Source: Propionibacteriaceae bacterium (lineage in GTDB: Bacteria; Actinomycetota; Actinomycetes; Propionibacteriales; Propionibacteriaceae). Taken from it: a stretch of DNA of 10,780 nt. The notes beneath the pieces are model-generated. The model was not told the origin of the DNA and searched no databases. It worked only from the letters and a program-made list of their open reading frames with translations. Location of the stretch: positions 1-10,780 of the forward strand of contig PMLO01000262.1 of the NCBI GenBank assembly GCA_003158895.1, in the 5' to 3' direction. Shown here one piece after another: positions 1 to 8,252 of the stretch (its first letter is position 1; every line of letters starts with the position of its first letter). Position numbers and translations under genes: made by a program.

Positions 1-375
1 CCCTGCTACCTCGGGCGCCACAACCGCGTGTTCGACGAACCGCGCAACGTGCTCGACGCGATACCGGGCGTCAAGCAGGTCGAAATGGGGCGCTGCCGGG
101 AGAAGGGCTTCTGCTGCGGCGCGGGCGGCGCGCGCATGTGGCTGGAGGAGAACATCGGCACGCGCGTCAACATGGACCGCGCCAACGAGGCGCTCGGCAC
201 CGGCGCGGACATCGTCTCGACGGCCTGCCCATTCTGCATGATCATGCTCGACGACGCCGTCAAGGCCAACGGCAAGGGCGACGAGGTCTCGGTGATGGAC
301 ATCTCCCAGGTGGTGGAGCGATCCCTGATGGCTCCGGCGTCCGCGGGACCAGGTGGTCCCGGCACCGCGCCGTAG
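1..375 (+). CDS. (Fe-S)-binding oxidoreductase, cysteine-rich CCG domain, 3' end only
   Basis: The reading frame is open from the first base and stops at TAG 373-375, so only the last 124 residues are present. They form one CCG (cysteine-rich) domain of the heterodisulfide reductase subunit B / GlpC / LutA type. Visible are Cys2 in PCYLGRHN, the pair Cys38-Cys39 in FCCGAGGARMW, and the CPFC pair Cys76/Cys79. The spacing, C-x35-CC-x36-C-x2-C, fits the family pattern. Such domains bind an Fe-S cluster or zinc and sit at the C-terminus of membrane-associated or cytosolic electron-transfer proteins. In actinobacteria, long proteins of this type carry membrane segments and a 4Fe-4S ferredoxin module upstream, but none of that is in the window, so the partner and substrate cannot be named. 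The tail after the domain is rich in Ala, Gly and Pro. The family is secure; the specific function is not. Confidence 0.85.
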   Translation, partial: PCYLGRHNRVFDEPRNVLDAIPGVKQVEMGRCREKGFCCGAGGARMWLEENIGTRVNMDRANEALGTGADIVSTACPFCMIMLDDAVKANGKGDEVSVMDISQVVERSLMAPASAGPGGPGTAP

Positions 376-413
376 TTAATACGCACGAAACACTTCGCTA
401 ACGAATTAGAAAC
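376..413 (+). promoter_or_regulatory. GlnR-like operator (four half-sites) upstream of amt-glnB
   Basis: Directly after the preceding stop codon the sequence reads TTAAT-N6-GAAAC-N6-CTAAC-N6-GAAAC. This matches, with exact six-base spacers, the actinobacterial GlnR box (gTnAC-n6-GaAAC repeated twice, half-sites on an 11-bp period). Both GAAAC half-sites (387-391, 409-413) are perfect. The second a-site CTAAC (398-402) keeps TnAC, and the first a-site TTAAT (376-380) is the weakest. GlnR is the OmpR-type global nitrogen regulator of actinobacteria, and amt-glnK is among its classic targets, which agrees with the genes that follow. The box ends 71 bases before the proposed amt start. No convincing -10 hexamer could be placed. 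The role is inferred from motif and context. Confidence 0.7.
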
Positions 414-416
414 CCT

Positions 417-443
417 TGGTTGGCACACTGGTGCGAACAACCA
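417..443 (+). other. Stem-loop in the amt leader
   Basis: TGGTTG (417-422) and GCAC (423-426) pair with GTGC (431-434) and CAACCA (438-443), around an ACTG tetraloop and with a three-base bulge (435-437). This gives ten base pairs between the GlnR-like box and the ribosome binding site. It could be an RNA leader structure or, as dyad DNA, a second protein-binding site. Nothing in the sequence decides between these. Confidence 0.4.
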
Positions 444-460
444 GAGGTCAGCGTCGCCCT

Positions 461-479
461 CTCCTAGTTATTAAAGGAG
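461..479 (+). promoter_or_regulatory. Shine-Dalgarno of amt with an adjacent anti-SD hairpin
   Basis: The ribosome binding site AAAGGAG (473-479) lies five bases before GTG 485 and decides the start of amt. CTCCT at 461-465 is exactly complementary to AGGAG at 475-479, with a nine-base A/T-rich loop, so the leader could fold over its own Shine-Dalgarno sequence. The stem is only five pairs and would be weak alone. A translational control role is a possibility, not shown. Confidence 0.45.
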
Positions 480-484
480 TGGAT

Positions 485-1900
485 GTGCTATTCGCAGCGA
501 CCAACATCCCGTATCCCAGTTGGCTGAATCCGGCCGACAACACCTGGCAACTCGTGGCCGCGACACTCGTCGGCTTGATGAGCCTGCCGGGACTGGCCGT
601 TCTCTACGGAGGACTCGTGCGAAAGAAGTGGATCGTCAACACGATGTTGATGGTGTTCTCCGGCTTCTCGTTGACCCTCGTCGTGTGGATGCTCTGGGGC
701 TACAACATGGCCTTCGGACCAATATCGCACTTCGGCTCGACCGGATCGTTCTGGAGCGGGTTCGTGGGCCACTTCACGCCGCTCTCCACCGCTGGCGCGG
801 AGCAGGGTCAAGCCGTCTCGGGTGCCAACTCGCTGATCCCCTTCCACTACTCAACGGCGACGCTGGCGTACTTCCAGTTCGTGTTCGCCGCGATCACCCC
901 GCTGCTCTTCCTCGGTGGACTGGTCGGACGACTGAAGTTCAAGGCGTGGCTCTTGATCGTGCCGCTGTGGATCACCCTGATCTACTGCGTGAACGCCTGC
1001 CTGCTCTGGGGCGGCGGATTCTTCGCCCAAAAGGGCGCGGTCGACTACTCGGGCGGATACGTCATTCACCTGAGCGCTGGCGTCGCCGCGTTCGTGGGTG
1101 CTGCGATCCTCGGACCACGCCGCTGGCAGGACCGTGAAAACGCGTTCCCGAGCAACCTGATGATGGTCGCGGTGGGTGCGGGAATCCTCTGGCTCGGTTG
1201 GAACGGGTTCAACGGTGGTGACCCCTTCTACGCCGGCGCCGACGCCGCGAGCGCGGTGCTCAACACCAACGTCGCGACGGCGGTTGGCGTGCTCACCTGG
1301 TTGATGATGGACATGTTCTTCTCTCGCCAGAAGAAGCCCACGTTCCTCGGTGCCATCAACGGCATGCTCTGCGGCCTGGTGGCGATCACGCCGAGCGCCG
1401 GATGGGTGAACGGCACGGGCGCCATTTGCGTCGGCCTGATCGCCTCGTCGATTGTCTGGGTGGCGTGGAACTACCTCTCGAGGATTCGTCCCTTCTCGAA
1501 GGTCGACGACGCCCTCGGTGTCGTCTACACCCACGGCATCGCCGGTCTCGTCGGCGGTCTCTTGGTTGGAATCCTTGCCGACCCCGGCATGACCGAATAC
1601 GGCGTGGCTGGCGCGAAGTACAAGGGAACGGGAGGATTCTCGGTGGACGGCTGGTTCTACGGCCATTCGTTCCACCAGCTGTGGGAGCAGTTCCTCGCGG
1701 CGCTGTGGATCATTGGCTACACCGCCGTCGGCACGGCCGCTATCTTCTATCTCGTGAAGTGGATCCTCGGTGGTCTTCGTGAAAGCGATGAGGTGCTGGC
1801 TCTCGGTGACATCGCCATCCACGAGGAAGAGGCCTTCCCAGAGCCCACCTTCGGTGAGCCAGTATCCAGCCCAAGCCACACGCACAGCGACAACGTTTAA
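485..1900 (+). CDS. amt: Ammonium transporter (Amt/MEP/Rh family)
   Basis: This 471-residue polytopic membrane protein moves ammonium into the cell, and its length is typical of bacterial AmtB/Amt. I chose GTG 485 because AAAGGAG lies five bases upstream; GTG 479 overlaps that site and TTG 416 has no site. The N-terminus runs into hydrophobic segments with YGGLVRKKW, a family signature. Asp187 lies eight residues before His195 (in YVIHLSAGVA), as D160 and H168 do in E. coli AmtB, and the second pore histidine is His350 in YTHGIAGLVGG. WNGFNGGD is the conserved loop. The cytoplasmic tail is acidic (IHEEEAFPEP) and is the region where PII docks in this family. The PII gene follows at once, with its ribosome binding site starting within the amt stop codon, so the two are almost certainly co-transcribed and translationally coupled. 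Expression is probably nitrogen-controlled through the GlnR-like box at 376-413. Confidence 0.96.
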   Translation: MLFAATNIPYPSWLNPADNTWQLVAATLVGLMSLPGLAVLYGGLVRKKWIVNTMLMVFSGFSLTLVVWMLWGYNMAFGPISHFGSTGSFWSGFVGHFTPLSTAGAEQGQAVSGANSLIPFHYSTATLAYFQFVFAAITPLLFLGGLVGRLKFKAWLLIVPLWITLIYCVNACLLWGGGFFAQKGAVDYSGGYVIHLSAGVAAFVGAAILGPRRWQDRENAFPSNLMMVAVGAGILWLGWNGFNGGDPFYAGADAASAVLNTNVATAVGVLTWLMMDMFFSRQKKPTFLGAINGMLCGLVAITPSAGWVNGTGAICVGLIASSIVWVAWNYLSRIRPFSKVDDALGVVYTHGIAGLVGGLLVGILADPGMTEYGVAGAKYKGTGGFSVDGWFYGHSFHQLWEQFLAALWIIGYTAVGTAAIFYLVKWILGGLRESDEVLALGDIAIHEEEAFPEPTFGEPVSSPSHTHSDNV

Positions 1901-1910
1901 GGAGCAGATC

Positions 1911-2249
1911 ATGAAGCTAATCACTGCGGTTGTGAAGCCGTTCAAGCTAGACGAGGTGAAGGTCGCCGTGAAGGAAGTTGGTGTCACGGGAATGACCGTG
2001 GGTCAGGTGCGAGGATTCGGACGCACCGGGGGTCACATCGAGATCTACCGCGGCAAGGAATACGAGTTCGACTTCCTCGACAAGATTCAGATCGAGATCG
2101 TCGTCACCGACGAGCAGGTTGAGCAGGTTATTGACGCGATCGTGAGCGCCGCGCGTACCGATACCGTCGGCGACGGCAAGGTGTGGGTCACCGACGTCGA
2201 GCGCGTGGTGCGGATTCGCACCAACGAGCGAGGCCCCGAAGCGGTGTAA
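1911..2249 (+). CDS. glnB: PII nitrogen regulatory protein (GlnB/GlnK)
   Basis: This 112-residue protein has the full length of the PII family. It is a trimeric cytosolic sensor that reads ATP/ADP and 2-oxoglutarate and binds targets such as the ammonium transporter. The start MKLITAVVKPFKLDEVK, the T-loop (about residues 37-55, with RGKEY placing Tyr51 at the usual nucleotidylylation position), and the C-terminal VGDGKVWV...RVVRIRTNE are all textbook. Tyr51 is the residue that is uridylylated in proteobacteria or adenylylated in actinobacteria, but no glnD/glnE gene is in the window. AAGGAG (1899-1904) overlaps the amt stop and lies six bases before ATG. Pairing with amt suggests a GlnK role, namely blocking the transporter when nitrogen is plentiful; sequence alone does not separate GlnB from GlnK. 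A strong hairpin follows the gene. Confidence 0.96.
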   Translation: MKLITAVVKPFKLDEVKVAVKEVGVTGMTVGQVRGFGRTGGHIEIYRGKEYEFDFLDKIQIEIVVTDEQVEQVIDAIVSAARTDTVGDGKVWVTDVERVVRIRTNERGPEAV

Positions 2250-2255
2250 CTCATC

Positions 2256-2297
2256 CGGCCCAGCGTGCGGCGGTTTCGGCTGCTGCACGCTGGGCCG
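2256..2297 (+). terminator. Hairpin terminator after glnB
   Basis: CGGCCCAGCGTGC (2256-2268) is followed by its perfect reverse complement (2285-2297). The inner bases 2269-2273 and 2280-2284 add five more pairs, two of them G-U, around a six-base loop. No T-tract follows, which is common for actinobacterial hairpin terminators. It lies between convergent glnB and gpmA and may stop transcription from both sides. Confidence 0.75.
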
Positions 2298-2396
2298 CCA
2301 AGGAACCAGCCATTGGTTGGCGTCTCGTTACGTGGAGTGCTCTTTGGGAGTGGGCCCGACGTGCAACTCCCGGCCAGTCGTTTCTTGGTCAGCGAA

Positions 2397-3185
2397 TCAG
2401 CCGGCTTGGCGTGCGACCGCTTCGGCCGCCGCCGCCGCGGCCGCGGGGTCGCCCAGATACTCGGCCGTCAGGACCGTGAGTTCGTTGTCCAGTTTGATGC
2501 GGTAAGGAATACCCGTGGGAATCTCCAGGTCCGCAATCTCCTCATCGGAGATGTTCTGCAGGACCTTTCGAAGAGCGCGAATCGAGTTGCCGTGGGCCAC
2601 GACAATGACCGCCCCACCCCTCACCGCTTCGCGGCGAAGGTCCTCAACGATGACCTCGCCGAAGTAGGGAGTCACGCGAGCCACCACGTCCTTGAGGCAT
2701 TCGGTGGCGGGAATGAACTCAACGGGCACGTCGCGGTATCGCGGATCAGTCAGGTTGCTGCGTGGATCGCCCTCGGGCAGCGGCGGCGGCGGCACGTCGT
2801 ATGAGCGTCGCCAGAGCTTCACCTGGTCGGCGCCGAACTGCTCGGCGGTCTCCTTCTTGTTCTTGCCGGTCAGGTCGCCGTAGTGGCGCTCGTTGAGCCG
2901 CCAGGTGCGCCGCACGGGCAGCCACGAGCGCCCGCACGCGTGCAGCGAGATCTCGGCGGTTCGAATGGCCCTCGTGAGCAGCGAAGTGTGCAGGATTCGA
3001 AGGTCGAGATCGGTCTCGGCGGCGAGCAGTTCGCCCGCCGTGTGCGCCTCGGCTTCGCCGGCGGCGACCAGGTCGACGTCCTCCCAGCCCGTGAAGAGGT
3101 TGAGGTCGTTCCATAGCGAACGCCCGTGGCGTAGAAGTATGAGATCTGGCACGTTTCCAGCGTACCGAATGAGGGGGGAAGCCAC
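2397..3185 (-). CDS. gpmA: 2,3-bisphosphoglycerate-dependent phosphoglycerate mutase
   Basis: This 262-residue cytosolic enzyme interconverts 3- and 2-phosphoglycerate in glycolysis and gluconeogenesis. The histidine phosphatase signature LLRHGRSLWN has the phospho-accepting His20. It is followed by FTGWEDVDL, the arginine in LLTRAIRTA (Arg72), the acid/base Glu99 in LNERHYGDLTGKNK, and the second histidine His198 in VVAHGNSIRAL. Length and motif order match dPGM rather than the shorter broad-specificity phosphatases. The proposed GTG start has AGAGGA seven bases upstream. A later in-frame GTG at 3152, just before PDLILLRHG, is a possible alternative and would give about 251 residues, closer to E. 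coli GpmA. The C-terminus ends in an alanine-rich tail. It is convergent with glnB and divergent from the S66 gene, so probably monocistronic. Confidence 0.95.
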   Translation of the reverse strand: MASPLIRYAGNVPDLILLRHGRSLWNDLNLFTGWEDVDLVAAGEAEAHTAGELLAAETDLDLRILHTSLLTRAIRTAEISLHACGRSWLPVRRTWRLNERHYGDLTGKNKKETAEQFGADQVKLWRRSYDVPPPPLPEGDPRSNLTDPRYRDVPVEFIPATECLKDVVARVTPYFGEVIVEDLRREAVRGGAVIVVAHGNSIRALRKVLQNISDEEIADLEIPTGIPYRIKLDNELTVLTAEYLGDPAAAAAAAEAVARQAG

Positions 3186-3321
3186 ATCGGGGTCCTCTCA
3201 AGGGCTACCGGGATGGTGGGATCCACTGCGCACCCGCCAATCTCTTGGTCAAGAGTGGAGCGGCTCATCGGCGCGTACGCGTTCGAAAACGCGCAGCGGA
3301 TCATCTGGAACACTGTGGGAA

Positions 3322-4392
3322 GTGAACTCCTTCGGACATCCAAGCAAGCGGCCGCCGTTTCAGTCGCCGCCTCGCGTCAAGGTCGGCGACCGCGTGGCGG
3401 TGCTCTCGCCCTCGTGGGCGGGACCCGGAGCGTTCCCCGATGTCCACGAGCGGTCCATGCGGGCTTTGCGTGATCAGCTCGGCCTCGAACCGGTCGAGTA
3501 TGCGACCACCCGCGAGGTGGGGGCGTCAGCGAGGGACCGGGCCCGCGACCTGATGGCGGCGTTCAGCGACCCGAGCATCGGCGCGGTCATGGCGTCGATC
3601 GGGGGCAGCGACCAGCTCACGGTGCTGCCGTACCTGGACCCTGACGTGCTCCTCGCCAATCCGAAGAGGTTCCTTGGCTACAGCGACAACACGAACCTCC
3701 TCAACTACTTGTGGAATCTGGGGATCGTCAGCTACCACGGCGGATCGACGATGGCCCATCTCGCCCGGCCGGGAGGGACCCATCCTCTCTCACTTGATTC
3801 GTTGAAGAAGGCACTCTTCACGAACGACACGGTCCAGATCCTTCCCGTCGAGAGGTTCACCGACCTGGAAGCCGACTGGAGCGACATATCGACCTTGGAG
3901 GAGGAACTCGCCACGACACCCGATCCGGGATGGCATTGGCACAACAGTGGCACGATCGTCTCGGGGCACACCTGGGGCGGGAATCTCGAGATCCTCCACT
4001 GGAATCTCGCGGCGAATCGATGGATTCGTCCGGTCGAGGACTACGAGGGCTGCATCCTGATCCTGGAGACGTCCGAGGAGTTGCCTTCACCTCGAGACGT
4101 CTACTTCATGCTGCGCAACTTCGGCGAACGCGGGCTGCTCCAACAGTTCCCCGCGCTCGTTGTGGCCAAGGCCAAGGCCTGGAACCGGGAGAGTCGCCCG
4201 GACGAGCGCGCCCGCCAGGCGTACCGCGAGGAACAGCGCGACGCGGTCCTCAGGGCGCTCGACGAGTACAACCCTGGGGCCCTCGCCGTCTTTGGACCCG
4301 ACGTCGGGCACACCGATCCCCAGTTGATCCTCCCGTACGGCGGACCGATGCTGGTGGACGGCCACTCCCAGCGGCTCGTGGTCACGTACTAG
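3322..4392 (+). CDS. S66-family (MccF / LD-carboxypeptidase-like) protein
   Basis: This 356-residue protein has the overall S66 fold order. It begins with KVGDRVAVLSPSWAGPG, continues through IGGSDQLTVLPYLD and KRFLGYSDNTNLLNYLW, then SGHTWGGNLEILHW, LILETSEELPSP, and finally GHTDPQLILPYGG near the end. S66 enzymes cleave LD-peptide bonds in murein recycling or, as MccF, inactivate microcin C-like acyl-sulfamoyl adenylates. The Glu (Glu249 in ILETSEE) and His (His330 in VGHTDP) of the triad can be placed, but the serine expected three residues after GG is Gln98 (GG-S-D-Q), so catalysis by the standard mechanism is doubtful. GTG 3322 is the likely start, since the protein then begins about 20 residues before KVGDRVAVL as in relatives; its ribosome binding site is poor. 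The upstream 136-base gap with gpmA must hold divergent promoters, but none was clear. The substrate is unknown. Confidence 0.8.
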   Translation: MNSFGHPSKRPPFQSPPRVKVGDRVAVLSPSWAGPGAFPDVHERSMRALRDQLGLEPVEYATTREVGASARDRARDLMAAFSDPSIGAVMASIGGSDQLTVLPYLDPDVLLANPKRFLGYSDNTNLLNYLWNLGIVSYHGGSTMAHLARPGGTHPLSLDSLKKALFTNDTVQILPVERFTDLEADWSDISTLEEELATTPDPGWHWHNSGTIVSGHTWGGNLEILHWNLAANRWIRPVEDYEGCILILETSEELPSPRDVYFMLRNFGERGLLQQFPALVVAKAKAWNRESRPDERARQAYREEQRDAVLRALDEYNPGALAVFGPDVGHTDPQLILPYGGPMLVDGHSQRLVVTY

Positions 4393-4491
4393 CTCGCTTC
4401 CCGATGTCCAGTTCCCTTGATACTGGGGAATTACAGCGATACAGGGGTGCACTGGTCATTATCGAGAACTATCAGAATCTTTATACGTTTT

Positions 4492-4512
4492 CTTGACAAG
4501 CAGAGGCTCAAC
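4492..4512 (+). promoter_or_regulatory. HAIR-like operator for HspR
   Basis: CTTGACA-N7-GCTCAAC matches the HspR-associated inverted repeat (CTTGAGT-N7-ACTCAAG) at 10 of 14 positions with the exact seven-base spacer; the core CTTGA and CTCAA half-sites are intact. It overlaps the -35 element and most of the spacer of the dnaK promoter. The repressor HspR is encoded as the last gene of the same operon, giving negative autoregulation with DnaK as likely co-repressor, as known in Streptomyces and mycobacteria. Confidence 0.8.
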
Positions 4513-4522
4513 TCTGTATCAT
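4493..4522 (+). promoter_or_regulatory. dnaK operon promoter
   Basis: A perfect -35 hexamer TTGACA (4493-4498) is followed after 18 bases by TATCAT (4517-4522). The sequence just upstream (about 4459-4491) is A/T-rich for this genome and could act as an UP element. Transcription would start near 4529, leaving a leader of about 65 bases before the dnaK ATG. This start also rules out use of the unsupported in-frame ATG at 4549, which lacks a ribosome binding site. Confidence 0.75.
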
Positions 4523-4593
4523 TGAACTCGTAGGTTCTCGCTTCCTGGATGGTCCGGCGAGTCAGAGACGAAGAAACAGCTAAGGAGCAGTTC

Positions 4594-6435
<1,842 letters not shown>

Positions 6436-6447
6436 CGTATGACCTTC

Positions 6448-6489
6448 GAGGGCGCACCGTCCGGCTAGCCGCCGGATGGATGCGCCCTC
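6448..6489 (+). other. Strong hairpin between dnaK and grpE
   Basis: GAGGGCGCA (6448-6456) pairs with TGCGCCCTC (6481-6489), and CCGTCCGGC (6457-6465) pairs with GCCGGATGG (6471-6479) with one G-U. The loop is five bases and A6480 is bulged, giving an 18-bp stem. It has no T-tract. It lies 12 bases after the dnaK stop and 30 before grpE. It could be a partial terminator, or a processing or stability element that lets cells make more DnaK than GrpE and DnaJ. Confidence 0.65.
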
Positions 6490-6519
6490 ATAGGCTTGTG
6501 AGATCGATGTAGGAGAGAC

Positions 6520-7083
6520 ATGACTGATGACTTCGTGCCCGAGGGCGAGACGAACGAGGGGGCGGACGTCTCCGGCTCCGCGGACGACGCGCCTGACCTG
6601 GCTGCCGCCGTCGCCGAGCTGACGGGCGACCTGCAGCGCGTACAGGCCGAGTACGTGAACTACAAGCGCCGTGTCGACCGTGACCGCGACGTCGCGCGCC
6701 AGCGCGGCATCGAATCGGTCATCGCCGACCTGTTGCCGGTGCTCGACGGCATCGACGGCGCCAAGGCCCACGACGAGCTGACCGGCGGTCTGAAGCTGAT
6801 CGCCGACGAGTTCGCGAAAGTGACCGCCAAGTACGGTCTCGAGGCGTACGGGCAGGTGGGCGACGAGTTCGACCCGCAGATCCACGAGGCGCTCATGCAC
6901 GTTGAGGTCCCGGGATACTCGGTGACGACGTGTACGCAGGTGTTCCAGACCGGCTATCGCCTCGGTGGCCGCGTGATCCGGCCCGCACGAGTCGCAGTGA
7001 CCGATCCGACCGAGGAGCCTGTGGGCGCCGCACCGGGGGCAGACGACTTCGTACCTGATGACCCTGGTTCCTTGACCGACTGA
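6520..7083 (+). CDS. grpE: Nucleotide exchange factor GrpE
   Basis: This 187-residue cytosolic dimer releases ADP from DnaK. The acidic N-terminus leads into a long helix, LQRVQAEYVNYKRRVDRDRD, then LLPVLDGIDGAK, and the C-terminal beta domain with GDEFDPQIHEALMH (Asp115, His122, Glu123) and GYRLGGRVIRPARVAV, all typical of actinobacterial GrpE. ATG 6520 has AGGAG four bases upstream. It sits between dnaK and dnaJ, with the dnaJ start 16 bases after the grpE stop, so the two are co-transcribed. The pentapeptide DDFVP occurs both at residues 3-7 and 175-179, in the two disordered ends. GC content and frequent GTACG differ from the genes before dnaK. Confidence 0.97.
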   Translation: MTDDFVPEGETNEGADVSGSADDAPDLAAAVAELTGDLQRVQAEYVNYKRRVDRDRDVARQRGIESVIADLLPVLDGIDGAKAHDELTGGLKLIADEFAKVTAKYGLEAYGQVGDEFDPQIHEALMHVEVPGYSVTTCTQVFQTGYRLGGRVIRPARVAVTDPTEEPVGAAPGADDFVPDDPGSLTD

Positions 7084-7099
7084 CTCAAGAGGCGCCCGC

Positions 7100-8251
7100 A
7101 TGAGCACGAAGGACTGGCTCGAGAAGGATTACTACAAGATCCTCGGCGTCTCCAAGGACGCCAAGCCTGACGAGATCAAGAAGGCGTTCCGCAAGCTTGC
7201 CCGCGAGAACCACCCCGACCAGCACCCCGACGACAAAGAGTCGGAGCGTCGCTTCAAGGAGATCTCCGAGGCGAACTCGGTGCTGTCGGACTCGGCGAAG
7301 CGCAAGGAGTACGACGACGCGCGGAGCATGTTCGGCAGCGGCTTCCGGTTCCCCGGCGGCGGCCAGCCTGGACGCCCCGGGCAGGGCACCGGCGTCAACC
7401 TTGAGGACCTGTTCCGCAACTCCGGCGAGGGCGGTTTCGGCGACCTTTTCGGCGGTCTCTTCGGTGGCCAGCAGCCGACGGGACGCCGGTCCGGCCGTGG
7501 CCCGAGACGAGGCGGGGACATCGAGGGCGAGGTGGCGATCCCGTTCGCCGACGCGGCCGCGGGTGTGACCGTCGGCGTACAGATGGTGTCCGAGGATGCC
7601 TGTGAGGCGTGCCGCGGTACGGGCGCGAAGGCCGGTACGGTCCCGCAGGTCTGTCCGACGTGCCAGGGCTCCGGCATGCAGTCGTCGCAGTCGGGTGGGT
7701 TCGCGGTCAGCGAGCCGTGCCGTCAGTGCCGTGGCCGCGGGCTCATCATCGAGACGCCGTGCCCGGTGTGCGCCGGTACGGGTCGGGCTCGCTCGACGAG
7801 GACGATGCAGGTACGGATCCCGGCAGGCGTCGACGACGGCCAGCGGATCCGGATCAAGGGCAAGGGCGGCGCCGGCGAGAACGGCGGCGCGCCGGGCGAC
7901 CTGTACGTGTCGGTGCACGTCACGCCGCACCCGATCTTCGGCCGCAACGGCGACGCACTCACGGTGACGGTCCCCGTGACGTACTCGGAAGCAACGCTCG
8001 GCGCCGAGATCGACGTGCCGACGCTTGCTGACGGTACGGTCCGGCTGCGCGTTCCCGCGGGAACGCCCAATGGCCGTACGTTCCGGGTCAAGGGCCGTGG
8101 CGTCGGCAAGCCCGGCGACGCCGGCGACATGCTCGTCACGATCGAGGTCGAGGTCCCGAAGCACCTGTCCGAGGAGGCGAAGGCGGCGCTGACCGAGTAC
8201 CAGCGGCTGGCCGCCGAGCCCAATCCGCGGACGCACCTGATGAGGAGCTGA
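7100..8251 (+). CDS. dnaJ: Co-chaperone DnaJ (Hsp40, type I)
   Basis: This 383-residue J-protein delivers clients to DnaK and stimulates its ATPase. The J domain comes first, with DYYKILGVSKDAK and the HPD motif at residues 38-40. A Gly/Phe-rich region follows (FGSGFRFPGGG, then GDLFGGLFGG). The zinc-finger domain runs from Cys168 to about 228 and holds four CxxCxGxG repeats: CEACRGTG, CPTCQGSG, CRQCRGRG and CPVCAGTG. The two C-terminal client-binding domains finish the protein, with GDLYVSVHVTPHPIFGRNG. All hallmarks are intact. It resembles DnaJ1 of the actinobacterial dnaK operon. The start ATG has AAGAGG seven bases upstream. The TGA stop is separated from the hspR start by a single base, so the two are translationally coupled. 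Confidence 0.98.
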   Translation: MSTKDWLEKDYYKILGVSKDAKPDEIKKAFRKLARENHPDQHPDDKESERRFKEISEANSVLSDSAKRKEYDDARSMFGSGFRFPGGGQPGRPGQGTGVNLEDLFRNSGEGGFGDLFGGLFGGQQPTGRRSGRGPRRGGDIEGEVAIPFADAAAGVTVGVQMVSEDACEACRGTGAKAGTVPQVCPTCQGSGMQSSQSGGFAVSEPCRQCRGRGLIIETPCPVCAGTGRARSTRTMQVRIPAGVDDGQRIRIKGKGGAGENGGAPGDLYVSVHVTPHPIFGRNGDALTVTVPVTYSEATLGAEIDVPTLADGTVRLRVPAGTPNGRTFRVKGRGVGKPGDAGDMLVTIEVEVPKHLSEEAKAALTEYQRLAAEPNPRTHLMRS

Positions 8252-8252
8252 C

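Noticed and set aside
420..436. TGGCAC...TGCG resembling a sigma-54 promoter before amt.
   Set aside because: The gap between GG and GC is nine bases rather than ten, and actinobacteria generally lack sigma-54. The GlnR-like box explains nitrogen control better.
3268..3296. CGCGTACGCG palindrome and the nearby CGCGT/ACGCG repeat between gpmA and the S66 gene.
   Set aside because: It is short and of a kind expected by chance in this composition, with no partner copy elsewhere in the window.
2893..3321. A 143-codon N-terminal extension of the S66 protein.
   Set aside because: It lies largely opposite the gpmA coding strand, is Arg/Ser-rich, and adds nothing known in the S66 family. GTG 3322 gives the normal length.
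4409..4435. Weak hairpin CCAGT/ACTGG after the S66 gene as its terminator.
   Set aside because: It has only five pairs with a nine-base loop and no T-run, too weak to support a call.
7071..7089. Second HAIR-like repeat at the grpE/dnaJ junction (CTTGACC and ACTCAAG).
   Set aside because: The right half-site is perfect, but the spacer is five bases instead of seven, and no promoter-like sequence lies nearby. The right half also overlaps the dnaJ ribosome binding site, which explains part of the match.
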